The position numbers and the translations under genes were made by a program. Positions 1 through 6,458 of a DNA stretch of 15,849 bases are shown piece by piece; the first letter of the stretch is position 1, and each line of letters opens with the position of its first letter. Source of the DNA: RXIX01 sp003989075 (lineage in GTDB: Bacteria; Pseudomonadota; Gammaproteobacteria; Competibacterales; Competibacteraceae). The stretch covers positions 1-15,849 of the forward strand of contig JAKOYN010000045.1 in assembly GCA_029780415.1 (NCBI GenBank), written 5' to 3'. The notes beneath the pieces were generated by a model, which searched no databases, was not told where the DNA came from, and was given only the letters and a program-made list of their open reading frames with translations.

Positions 1-80
1 GGGGCAGAGTCTCACGACCCGGCAGGTGGAAAGCCTGCACCCATTCAACTCTCTGATAGCTGACCTAACAGGAGAGCGAG

Positions 81-154
81 AAGAGGGGAACGCTTCGCGT
101 TCCGCGCTATCCCTCCCCGCCCTAAAGGACGGGGTATCTCGCGCAACATCTGAT
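81..154. mobile_element. structured end of an IS200/IS605-type element, copy 1
   Basis: Seen: a 7-bp hairpin at 87-103 (GGAACGC, loop TTC, GCGTTCC) is followed by a second hairpin at 115-134 (CCCCGCCC, loop TAAA, GGACGGGG, one mismatched pair), then TCGCGCAACATCTGAT at 139-154. The reverse complement of this layout recurs at 11855-11946, next to a tnpB gene, with the same order and spacing, the same GAA loop, but different stem bases. Known: IS200/IS605 elements have subterminal hairpins instead of terminal inverted repeats. Inferred: this is the end of another element copy, mostly outside the window to the left, or a solo end. Positions 1-63 could encode a C-terminal tail in frame 1 (stop TGA 61-63), but I cannot identify it. 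Confidence 0.62.
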
Positions 155-1328
155 GAACCTGCCGCAACCGGCTGCCGTCGTGATCGGTATCGAAATCAAT
201 GGCCTGGGCGTCCTGCGCAGCCTGGCGCTGGGCGATGTGCCGCTGATTGCCGCTGATGTCGATCTGCGCCAGGCCACCCTGCGCACCCGTTATGGCCGCA
301 AAGTCAGGTTGCGCGCGCTGTCGGGTCCGCACCTGATCGAGGATCTGCTGGCCCTGGCGCCGACCCTGGGGCCGCGCCCGGTTTTGTTCATGACCCGCGA
401 CGAAACGGTCGCTACCGTGTCGGCCCATCGCGAAATACTGGCTGCACATTACCGTTTGCAACTGCCGCCGCCCGACATCACTGCAGCGCTGAACACCAAG
501 GCCGGTTTCCAGGCGATTGCCGCGCAGGGCGCTTTTCCGATTCCGCCCGGCGCGCACATAGTTACGGAAGCTGATTTACCCCAACTGGCAACCCTGCCCT
601 ACCCCTGCGCGCTCAAGCCCGGCGAGCGCAATGAGGCCTACGATCGCCAGTTCTCCAAGGCCTACCGGGTGGAATCGGCAGCGGAAGCGGAAGCGCTGTG
701 CCGGCGCATTCTACCGACCATGCCCGATCTGCTGGTGCAGCAGTGGATCGAGGGCGCCGATGACGCGATCTATTTTGTGCTGCAATACCATCCGGGTGGC
801 GGGCGGCCACCGCTGTCGTTCACCGGCCGCAAGGCGCACGCTTGGCCGGTGCAAATCGGACCGACGGCGCGCTGTGGGCCGGCGCCGGAAGTCGCGCCGG
901 TTTTGGAACCGCTCACCACGCGCTTTTTCCAGGAGTGCGGCTTAGAGGGTTGGGGTGCAATGGAGTACAAGTGCGATGTTCGCGACGGTCGCTGGCGGAT
1001 GGTGGAGCCGACGGTTGGGCGCAGCGACATGCAGATTGAAGTCGCCACGCTGAACGGTGTCAATTTGCCGCTGGCCGCCTATCTCTGGCAAATCGGCCAG
1101 GAACCGCCACCGCAGCAGCTACGACCCTGCACGCTCTGGCGGCGCGACTGGCTGGCCGATGTTGCCGCTGCCCGCGCCCAGCCCGAGGTGGGCTGCTGGC
1201 CGCCGGCAGATGCACCGGTGGTGGATGGCTATTGGCGGCGCGATGATCCACTGCCGGCGCTGTTCGCCTATCCGGCGCGGCTGGCCGGCGCGTTTTGGCG
1301 GCGCTTGCGCGGGGCAGAGCATTCCTAG
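153..1328 (+). CDS. ATP-grasp family carboxylate-amine ligase-like protein
   Basis: A 391-aa soluble protein of the ATP-grasp fold, which joins a carboxylate to an amine or thiol through an acylphosphate using ATP. The substrate cannot be told. An N-terminal pre-ATP-grasp domain opens with AAVVIGIEINGLGVLRSL (residues 7-24). Likely nucleotide-binding lysines are K116 (NTKAGF) and K155 (CALKPGERN). The hinge is VQQWIEGADD (195-204). The acidic metal-binding strands are GAMEYKCDV (268-276) and RMVEPTVGRSD (282-292). The length is normal for the family. Such proteins often sit in polysaccharide or natural-product loci, but no partner gene is visible here. The start ATG overlaps the end of the mobile-element repeat and has no Shine-Dalgarno upstream; the N-terminus still looks complete. 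It ends with TAG, so TAG is an ordinary stop in this genome. Confidence 0.8.
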   Translation: MNLPQPAAVVIGIEINGLGVLRSLALGDVPLIAADVDLRQATLRTRYGRKVRLRALSGPHLIEDLLALAPTLGPRPVLFMTRDETVATVSAHREILAAHYRLQLPPPDITAALNTKAGFQAIAAQGAFPIPPGAHIVTEADLPQLATLPYPCALKPGERNEAYDRQFSKAYRVESAAEAEALCRRILPTMPDLLVQQWIEGADDAIYFVLQYHPGGGRPPLSFTGRKAHAWPVQIGPTARCGPAPEVAPVLEPLTTRFFQECGLEGWGAMEYKCDVRDGRWRMVEPTVGRSDMQIEVATLNGVNLPLAAYLWQIGQEPPPQQLRPCTLWRRDWLADVAAARAQPEVGCWPPADAPVVDGYWRRDDPLPALFAYPARLAGAFWRRLRGAEHS

Positions 1329-1503
1329 CGACCTCTGCTAGACTCAACGGAAATAACAACATAACAATACAATCTTGTTTATGGGCAAGGCCGTTGTCTA
1401 TTCCGCTACCGGGACGGGAATCCCGAAGCCGGAAGCGGCCTGCCTGGCACCTGCGTCTGCGGGTGTTCCAAGTGATCCGTCGAGGAATTGGGAGGGTTTT
1501 CCC
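1329..1503 (+). other. intergenic leader of the DegV gene
   Basis: This 175-base gap is open in the DegV frame from TTG 1375 / ATG 1381, but the added residues are low-complexity Pro/Ala/Gly and do not resemble DegV, so I read it as an untranslated leader. It holds hairpins CGGGA-CGGGAA-TCCCG and CACCTGC-GTCT-GCGGGTG (about 1410-1470). The strong Shine-Dalgarno GGGAGGG lies just before GTG 1504. The 13-mer CCGCTACCGGGAC at 1403-1415 recurs at 13255-13267 upstream of the secreted hydrolase. No known riboswitch core was recognised. Confidence 0.4.
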
Positions 1504-2529
1504 GTGCGAACCGGTGTCGTCATCGATTCGGCCTGCGATCTGCCGCAGAGCTATCTCCAGCAGCACAACATTCATATCATGCCGATCAGCCTGCATTTCG
1601 GCTACGACACCTTCAAGGACGTGCGCGATCCGGATGCTACCCAAGCCTTCTATCGCCGCTACCTTTCGGAAAAAACCCTGGATGCCGAGACCGCGCCGTT
1701 TTCGGTCGAGCAGATCAAGCAGTTGTTCCTGGATGAACTGGTGTTGAAATACGACCGGGTTCTGGTAATCACCATTTCCCATGCCCGCAGTCAGATCTTC
1801 GCCAATGCCAGTGAAGCCTCCTTCGCCATCCTCAAGCAGTACCGGGAAAAACGCCAGCAGGCCGGTCTGAACAGCCCGTTCTATTTGACCGTGCTCGACA
1901 GCCAGACGCTGTTTACGGGTGAGGGCGTACTGGTGCATGAGGCGGTGCGCCTGCTGGAGGGGCACAACCTGGCGATTGGCGCATTGCGCACAGTCATCGA
2001 ACAGCTCAGCCAACAGGTACACGCCTACCTGATTCCCGAGGATCTGTTCTATCTGCGTTATCGGGGAAGCAAGAAGGGTGAGAAAACCATCGGCCTGTTC
2101 GGTTATCACTTCGGCTCGCTGCTCGACATCAAGCCGGTGATTGGTTTCCATCGTGGCGAGAGCGCGGTGGTGCACAAGGATCGCGGCTTTGACCGGGCCT
2201 TGACTAAGCTGCTGGAACTGGCTCAGCAAGCGATCGCGGCCGGACTGGCGACGCCAGTGATCAATATGAGCTACGCCGGCAATCCTGAGGTTGTGCGCCG
2301 CAAGCGCATCTTCACCGACTTCGAGCGCTATGCCCAGGCGCACGGTGTCGAGCTGATGCTGTCGGTGATGAGTACCACGGCCGGAATCAACGTGGGTCCA
2401 GGGGCGTTCGCGCTGGCCTACATCGCCGGCCCGCCGGTGGCCCTTCCCGCGGCCGCGACCGTCAGTGGTAACGGCCGCGAGGCGAGTCTGGCGACGATCG
2501 ACGATAGCCCGACTGACTGGAGTATCTGA
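1504..2529 (+). CDS. DegV family protein (fatty-acid binding)
   Basis: DegV proteins are two-domain soluble proteins that bind a fatty acid in the cleft between domains. In Firmicutes the homologues (FakB) present fatty acids to the kinase FakA; in proteobacteria the role is mostly undefined. Seen: the hallmark N-terminus TGVVIDSACDLPQSYL with a near-canonical D-S-A-C-D-L-P, the central ITISHARSQIFANASEASF region where DegV proteins usually have SSxLSGTYQ, the LDSQTLFTGEGVLVHEA strand-helix, an EDLFYLRYRGS segment (DegV proteins typically have L.yL.kgGRi), and a C-terminal TTAGINVGPGAFALAYI motif. GTG 1504 is chosen as start because it places the first beta strand at residues 3-8 and has GGGAGGG 7 bases upstream. 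At 341 aa it is longer than the usual ~280. No FakA-like kinase is nearby. Confidence 0.88.
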   Translation: MRTGVVIDSACDLPQSYLQQHNIHIMPISLHFGYDTFKDVRDPDATQAFYRRYLSEKTLDAETAPFSVEQIKQLFLDELVLKYDRVLVITISHARSQIFANASEASFAILKQYREKRQQAGLNSPFYLTVLDSQTLFTGEGVLVHEAVRLLEGHNLAIGALRTVIEQLSQQVHAYLIPEDLFYLRYRGSKKGEKTIGLFGYHFGSLLDIKPVIGFHRGESAVVHKDRGFDRALTKLLELAQQAIAAGLATPVINMSYAGNPEVVRRKRIFTDFERYAQAHGVELMLSVMSTTAGINVGPGAFALAYIAGPPVALPAAATVSGNGREASLATIDDSPTDWSI

Positions 2530-2532
2530 GCG

Positions 2533-2558
2533 CCTCTCACCGACGTGTCGGCGAGAGG
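2533..2558. terminator. hairpin after degV, possible terminator
   Basis: CCTCTC, one A/C mismatch, CCGA, loop CGTG, TCGG and GAGAGG form a 10-bp stem starting 4 bases after the DegV stop codon. No T-run follows (TTGCGGGTGAGGG), so it is not a textbook intrinsic terminator. It could stabilise the mRNA end or belong to a dispersed GAGAGG...GGGTGAGGG repeat type. Confidence 0.4.
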
Positions 2559-2630
2559 TTGCGGGTGAGGGCGGCTTGTCGGGGCCGTTTGCGCTCTTTA
2601 ATTCAGGACTTTCGCTTACCTGCCTTTTCC

Positions 2631-2659
2631 CGTCATACCCGCGTATGCGGGTATCCATT
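2631..2659 (+). repeat. 29-nt palindromic repeat, copy 1
   Basis: The core is ATACCCGC-GTAT-GCGGGTAT, a perfect 8-bp stem with a 4-base loop, preceded by CGTC and followed by CCATT. It is identical to the copy at 2692-2720. Confidence 0.85.
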
Positions 2660-2691
2660 GCCGCCAAAACTGCCGCAAAAGAGGCGATCAT

Positions 2692-2720
2692 CGTCATACC
2701 CGCGTATGCGGGTATCCATT
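2692..2720 (+). repeat. 29-nt palindromic repeat, copy 2
   Basis: Identical over 29 bases to the copy at 2631-2659, in the same orientation, 32 bases further on. With the inverted third copy it forms an imperfect inverted repeat spanning 2692-2761. Confidence 0.85.
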
Positions 2721-2734
2721 TTTCAACACGTTAC

Positions 2735-2761
2735 TGGATTCCCGCATGCGCGGGTATGACG
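2735..2761 (-). repeat. palindromic repeat, copy 3 (inverted)
   Basis: The reverse complement matches the first 27 bases of copies 1 and 2 with two differences. The inverted copy closes the element and shows that this is not a CRISPR array. Confidence 0.8.
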
Positions 2762-2828
2762 AAAAGCGAAAGTCCTGTCATTAATTCTCTCGCCGATCTG
2801 CAATCCCGGCATGCCACGAGAGACGTAG

Positions 2829-5771
2829 TCAATTCAACATCAGCGGTGCCGGTTTGAGCACCTGCGCGCTTAAAGGTGGCAGATTCAGCACGATCGAGAA
2901 GGGCTGGCCGTGGCTGGCGTGCTCTACAGCGGGCAGCGGTGGCGCAGCGCTCGTGATGCTGGAGCCACCATAATCGGCGGCATTGCTATCCAGCAGCGTT
3001 TCATAAGCCACCGGATAGGGCACACCAATGCGGTACTCCGGATAGGCGGTATCGGCGAAGTTGAATACCAGCACCAGTGCATCGCGCGGATCGCGGGCCT
3101 TGCGCTGAAATACCAGCACCTTGGTCTCGGCGCCATTTGGATCGAGCCAGTCGAAACCGGCACCGTGAAAATCCACCTCATGCAAGGCCGGCTGCTGCGC
3201 GTATAGGTGATTGAGATCGCGCACGAAGCGCTGCAGACCCAGATGTGAGGGCTGGCGCAGGCACGGCCATTCCAGTTCGCTATCGTGATTCCATTCGCCA
3301 GGCTGGCCAAACTCGCCGCCCATGAACAGCAGTTTCTTGCCGGGATGCGCGTACATGAAGGCATACAGCAGGCGCAGGTTGGCGAACTGCTGGCGCGCAG
3401 TGCCGGGCATCTTGCCGAGCAGCGACTTTTTCAGATGCACCACTTCATCATGCGATAGCGACAGAATGAAGTTCTCGTTGAAGGCGTAGACCAGGCCAAA
3501 GGTCAGCTTGTCATGGTGGTGGCGGCGATGCACCGGCTCCTTCTGCAGATAGAACAGCACGTCATGCATCCAGCCCATGTTCCACTTGAAGCCAAAGCCC
3601 AGCCCGCCGATGTCGGTCGGCCGCGATACGTTCGGCCAGGCGGTGGATTCCTCGGCGATCATCATGACCCCGGGGAAACGGGCATGGACCACGGCGTTGG
3701 TGTGGCGGATGAATTCGATCGCTTCCAGGTTCTCGTTGCCGCCGTATTTGTTGGGAATCCAGTCCTTCTTTGAATAATCCAGATACAGCATCGAGGCTAC
3801 CGCATCGACGCGCAGCCCGTCGAAGTGGAAGGTATCCAGCCAGTACAGCGCATTGGCAATCAGGAAGTTTTCCACCTCGTGACGGCCATAGTTGAAGATC
3901 AGCGTGCCCCAGTCGGGATGTTCGCCCTGGCGCGGATCGGCGTGCTCGAACAGGCAGGTGCCGTCGTACCAGGCCATGGCGTGGGCATCCTTGGGAAAGT
4001 GCGCCGGCACCCAGTCGAGAATCACGCCGATGCCGGCCTGGTGGCAGCGGTCGATCAGTTCCATCAACTCCTCGGGCCGGCCATAGCGGGCGGTCGGCGC
4101 GTAGAAGTTGGAAATCTGGTAGCCCCAGGACGGGCCGTAGGGATGCTCGGCCAGCGGCAGAAATTCGATGTGGGTAAAGCCCATGTCCCGCACATAGGGA
4201 ATCAACTGGTCGGCCAGTTCCCGATAGGACAGGAATTCACCATCGGCCCGGCGCCGCCAGGAACCGGCGTGCACCTCGTAAATCGCCACCGGTCGCTGCC
4301 AGATGCGGGACTGGCTGCGCTGCCGCATCCAGTCGCCATCCTGCCAGCGGTATTTGCCGGCGCGATCATAGACCACGCTGGCGGTGCCGGGCGGCACTTC
4401 GGTGTAAAAGGCGAAGGGATCGGTTTTCAGGAACAGGTTGCCGTTGCGCGCCAGAATCTCGAACTTGTACAACTCGCCCTCAGCGAGACCGGGCATGAAC
4501 AGTTCCCAGATGCCGGAGCCGGGCCGCAACTGCATCGGATGGCGGCGACCATCCCAGTGGTTGAAGGTGCCAACCACGCTGACCCGCTGGGCGTTGGGCG
4601 CCCACACCGCGAAATGGATACCGGCCAGACCGTCTACCCGCGCCGGATGCGCGCCGAGTTTTTCAAAGATCTGGTAGTGATTGCCCTCGGCGAACAGGTG
4701 GCAATCCTGATCGCTGAGCAGGGACAGGGCCCGCGCGTAGGGATCGCTGAAGCAGTGATGCTGGCCGTGCTCGGTGGCGCTCAGCCGGTAGCGCAGCCGG
4801 TCTGCTGCACCAGCCACCCGGGTTTCGAACAGGCCGCCCTGCACCGGCTGCAGCGGATAAAGCAACTGGGGCCGGTCCTCAGGTTGCAGATAAGGGGCCT
4901 GTGCATCCGGCAGCAGGGCACGCACCACGCTCAGGCCGGCCATACCAGGCAGCGGATGCGGGCCGAGCAGCGCGTGCGGGTTGGTGCAGCGCCCCTCCAG
5001 CAGGGCATCGCATTCAGCGGCGGTCAGCGTCGCCGGCGGCGTATCCTCGCGCAGCAGGCAGGGCAGACCCGCTGCCGCCGCCTGCGGGGCCAGCCGCGTC
5101 GCGTAGCCGAGCGCATCGGTGCGCAGCGCATCAATGTGATAGACCTGCCGCCAGAACAGGGCATTGGCGCTGAGGAAATTGGCTACCTCCGGCCGCTTCA
5201 GATCGAAGGTCAGCCCCGGCAACGTACCGTCTGTTTCCACTTCGTACAGCGGCGCGCCATCGAACCAGCTCAGCTCCTGGCCTTCGCGCGGCAGTCGTGA
5301 CGGAATCCAGTCGAGAATCACGCCGATATCGTGCTGGTGGCAAGCATCGATGAAGGCCATCAACTCCTCGGGCCGGCCATAGCGCGGGTTGGGCGTGAAA
5401 TAGCTGGCGACGGTTTCGTCCGCAGTCCACCAGCTCAGCTCAACATGGCTATGGCTGTGCCGGCGCAGATATGTCAGCACCTGTTCCGACAACTGGGTAT
5501 AGCGCGCTACCCGCTCGGGCGTTGCGTTGGCCTGGGCATCGAAGCTGACCCGGTGCACGCTGATGGGCAGTTCCCAGCCCTGGCCGTCCATCGCCCGCGC
5601 CATCCACGGGCCATCGCTCCAGGCATAGGGGCGCTGCAGGTCGTAGACGAAGGCGGCAGTCTTGGGATAAACCTCGCTGTAGAAGGCCAGCGGATCGGTC
5701 TTGAGGAACACCGCGCCCTCAGCGCTGCGAATCTCGTACTTGTACAGCTCGCCGAGATCAAGACCGGGCAC
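2829..5771 (-). CDS. glgB: 1,4-alpha-glucan branching enzyme with degenerate N-terminal half-copy
   Basis: 980 aa if translation restarts at GTG 5771, which has AGGAG 6 bases upstream, formed partly by the amber codon itself. Residues 1-240 are the rest of the first, degenerate copy: HRVSFDAQ stands where the second copy has YEVHAGSW, the region-I His (LPLAEHP in copy 2) is lost, an Asp survives in ALRTDALG (D219), and the barrel ends there. Residues ~247-980 are a complete GlgB: N1 (CDALLEGRCTNPHALLGPH), CBM48 (HFAVWAPNAQRVSVVGTFNH), GH13 with YEVHAGSW (498-505), GLRVDAVAS with nucleophile D656, AEEST (706-710, acid/base Glu) and SHDE (773-776), then the C-terminal beta domain. All catalytic residues are present, so branching activity is expected. 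No other glycogen gene (glgA, glgC, glgX, glgP) is in the window. Confidence 0.85.
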   Translation of the reverse strand: MPGLDLGELYKYEIRSAEGAVFLKTDPLAFYSEVYPKTAAFVYDLQRPYAWSDGPWMARAMDGQGWELPISVHRVSFDAQANATPERVARYTQLSEQVLTYLRRHSHSHVELSWWTADETVASYFTPNPRYGRPEELMAFIDACHQHDIGVILDWIPSRLPREGQELSWFDGAPLYEVETDGTLPGLTFDLKRPEVANFLSANALFWRQVYHIDALRTDALGYATRLAPQAAAAGLPCLLREDTPPATLTAAECDALLEGRCTNPHALLGPHPLPGMAGLSVVRALLPDAQAPYLQPEDRPQLLYPLQPVQGGLFETRVAGAADRLRYRLSATEHGQHHCFSDPYARALSLLSDQDCHLFAEGNHYQIFEKLGAHPARVDGLAGIHFAVWAPNAQRVSVVGTFNHWDGRRHPMQLRPGSGIWELFMPGLAEGELYKFEILARNGNLFLKTDPFAFYTEVPPGTASVVYDRAGKYRWQDGDWMRQRSQSRIWQRPVAIYEVHAGSWRRRADGEFLSYRELADQLIPYVRDMGFTHIEFLPLAEHPYGPSWGYQISNFYAPTARYGRPEELMELIDRCHQAGIGVILDWVPAHFPKDAHAMAWYDGTCLFEHADPRQGEHPDWGTLIFNYGRHEVENFLIANALYWLDTFHFDGLRVDAVASMLYLDYSKKDWIPNKYGGNENLEAIEFIRHTNAVVHARFPGVMMIAEESTAWPNVSRPTDIGGLGFGFKWNMGWMHDVLFYLQKEPVHRRHHHDKLTFGLVYAFNENFILSLSHDEVVHLKKSLLGKMPGTARQQFANLRLLYAFMYAHPGKKLLFMGGEFGQPGEWNHDSELEWPCLRQPSHLGLQRFVRDLNHLYAQQPALHEVDFHGAGFDWLDPNGAETKVLVFQRKARDPRDALVLVFNFADTAYPEYRIGVPYPVAYETLLDSNAADYGGSSITSAAPPLPAVEHASHGQPFSIVLNLPPLSAQVLKPAPLMLN

Positions 5772-5780
5772 GAACAGCTC

Positions 5781-6296
5781 CTAGACGCCGCCGCTCTGGC
5801 GCTGCATCGGGTGGCAGCGGCCATCCCACTGATTGAAGGTGCCGACCACACTGACCCGGCTGGCGCGCGGCGCCCACAGGCTGAAGTTGACGCCCATCAC
5901 GCCTTCCTTGATGTGCAGGTGCGCGCCCAGGCGGCTGAACAGCTTGGCCAGGCGGCCCTGGCGCAGGGCCTCGCCATCGGCGGGCAGAAAGGAGGGCTCG
6001 TGAATGGCGTAGGGATCGGTCAGGGTGCGGGTGCGGCCGCCGGGCTCCTCGATGAGCAGGCGATAATCCAGCTCGGTAATGCCCTGCAGGCGGGCAACGA
6101 ACAGCCCGTCGGCGTGCAGGCGCTGCATGGCGCAGCGCGGGCTGCCATCGGCCGGCAGCACCCAGACTCGTTCAGCCTGGGGCAGAAAGGCACGGATCAG
6201 CAGCGCCCGCTCCCGTTCATCGTAGTGAGGCCCCAACACCGTATGCGGTGCGTCATGACGCAACTCGATGATTTTGCGAACCTGTTCTTCCAGCAT
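5781..6296 (-). CDS. N-terminal fragment of the tandem branching enzyme
   Basis: A 171-aa product that would be made up to the amber codon. It holds a GlgB-type N1 domain (VRKIIELRHDAPHTVLGPH, residues 6-24) and the first part of a CBM48 glycogen-binding domain (GVNFSLWAPRASRVSVVGTF, residues 135-154, then NQWDGRCHPMQ). It ends in the middle of CBM48, just before the conserved Trp. Alone it has no catalytic residue. Stable folding is doubtful because CBM48 is cut; a glycogen-binding role is possible but unproven. Confidence 0.55.
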   Translation of the reverse strand: MLEEQVRKIIELRHDAPHTVLGPHYDERERALLIRAFLPQAERVWVLPADGSPRCAMQRLHADGLFVARLQGITELDYRLLIEEPGGRTRTLTDPYAIHEPSFLPADGEALRQGRLAKLFSRLGAHLHIKEGVMGVNFSLWAPRASRVSVVGTFNQWDGRCHPMQRQSGGV

Positions 6297-6374
6297 GTCC
6301 CTACCTTCCCCGGTTGTGCCGTCGTGCGATTAACATAGCAAAATTATGGATTCATGGGCAGCACGGACATGCGA

Positions 6375-6404
6375 CCGGGGCGATACGCGCGCGTATCGCC
6401 CCGG
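6375..6404. repeat. perfect 30-nt palindrome
   Basis: CCGGGGCGATACGCG is followed directly by its exact reverse complement; as RNA this gives a 13-bp stem with a CGCG loop. It lies 55 bases after the stop of the Spy-like gene and 78 bases before the glgB start, both on the minus strand. No T-run follows on either strand, so it looks more like a REP-type extragenic palindrome or mRNA-end stabiliser than a strict intrinsic terminator, although it could stop transcription between the two genes. Confidence 0.75.
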
Positions 6405-6458
6405 CTACGGTTACGCTGGTCGCAGTGGTATTGGGCGACCGGCGGGAGGTGTGTCCCC

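Larger units (their letters stand above)
2598..2787. mobile_element. MITE-like palindromic repeat element
   Basis: Terminal inverted repeats CAGGACTTTCGCTT (2604-2617) and AAGCGAAAGTCCTG (2764-2777) enclose three copies of a smaller palindromic repeat. TTAATTC lies at the left edge (2598-2604) and again at 2781-2787 on the right; this looks like a target duplication but the right copy is offset by 3 bases. There is no coding capacity: apparent peptides with PRMRVS/AYAGIH runs are the classic false ORFs of these repeats. It sits between convergent degV and glgB, where it may also help end transcription from both sides. Confidence 0.65.
2829..6296 (-). pseudogene. glgB: tandem 1,4-alpha-glucan branching enzyme, split by an amber codon
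   Basis: One reading frame of 1155 sense positions plus a stop, broken by TAG at 5781-5783. Order: first copy, N1 domain and CBM48 domain, then a GH13 barrel that stops at strand beta-4 (about residues 1-410); then a complete second GlgB (N1, CBM48, GH13, C-terminal all-beta domain, about 740 aa). The amber falls where the second copy has Trp (SGIWELFMPG against SGGV-stop-ELFVPG), so TGG to TAG is a single base change. GlgB cuts alpha-1,4 glucan chains and rejoins them as alpha-1,6 branches in glycogen. Start ATG 6296 has GGAAGG 7 bases upstream. The gene is marked broken as a whole because the frame is interrupted; the complete downstream enzyme may still be made (separate entry). A sequencing error at one base is the main alternative. 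Confidence 0.8.

Noticed and set aside
1384..1500. Leader of degV as a c-di-GMP (GEMM) or other known riboswitch.
   Set aside because: The conserved GEMM core and tetraloop receptor are absent; only generic GC-rich hairpins are seen.
1060..2697. 545-codon open frame on the minus strand.
   Set aside because: It is antisense to the ATP-grasp and DegV genes in high-GC DNA, with no recognisable domain.
2631..2720. Two identical 29-nt repeats with a 32-nt spacer, the dimensions of a CRISPR array.
   Set aside because: Only two direct copies, a third diverged copy in inverse orientation, each repeat is a full palindrome, there are no cas genes, and outer inverted repeats frame the whole block. This is an extragenic repeat element.
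2465..2857. Open frame with YPRMRVS and VIPAYAGIH peptides.
   Set aside because: It is the well-known false reading of the palindromic repeats and overlaps the end of degV in another frame.
3825..5300. 491-codon open frame on the plus strand.
   Set aside because: Shadow of glgB; the minus strand shows a full GH13 enzyme with catalytic motifs.
5781..5783. TAG read as an amino acid (recoded genetic code or programmed read-through).
   Set aside because: TAG ends the ATP-grasp gene in the ordinary way, and no read-through signal or suppressor tRNA is visible. Split or mutation is simpler.
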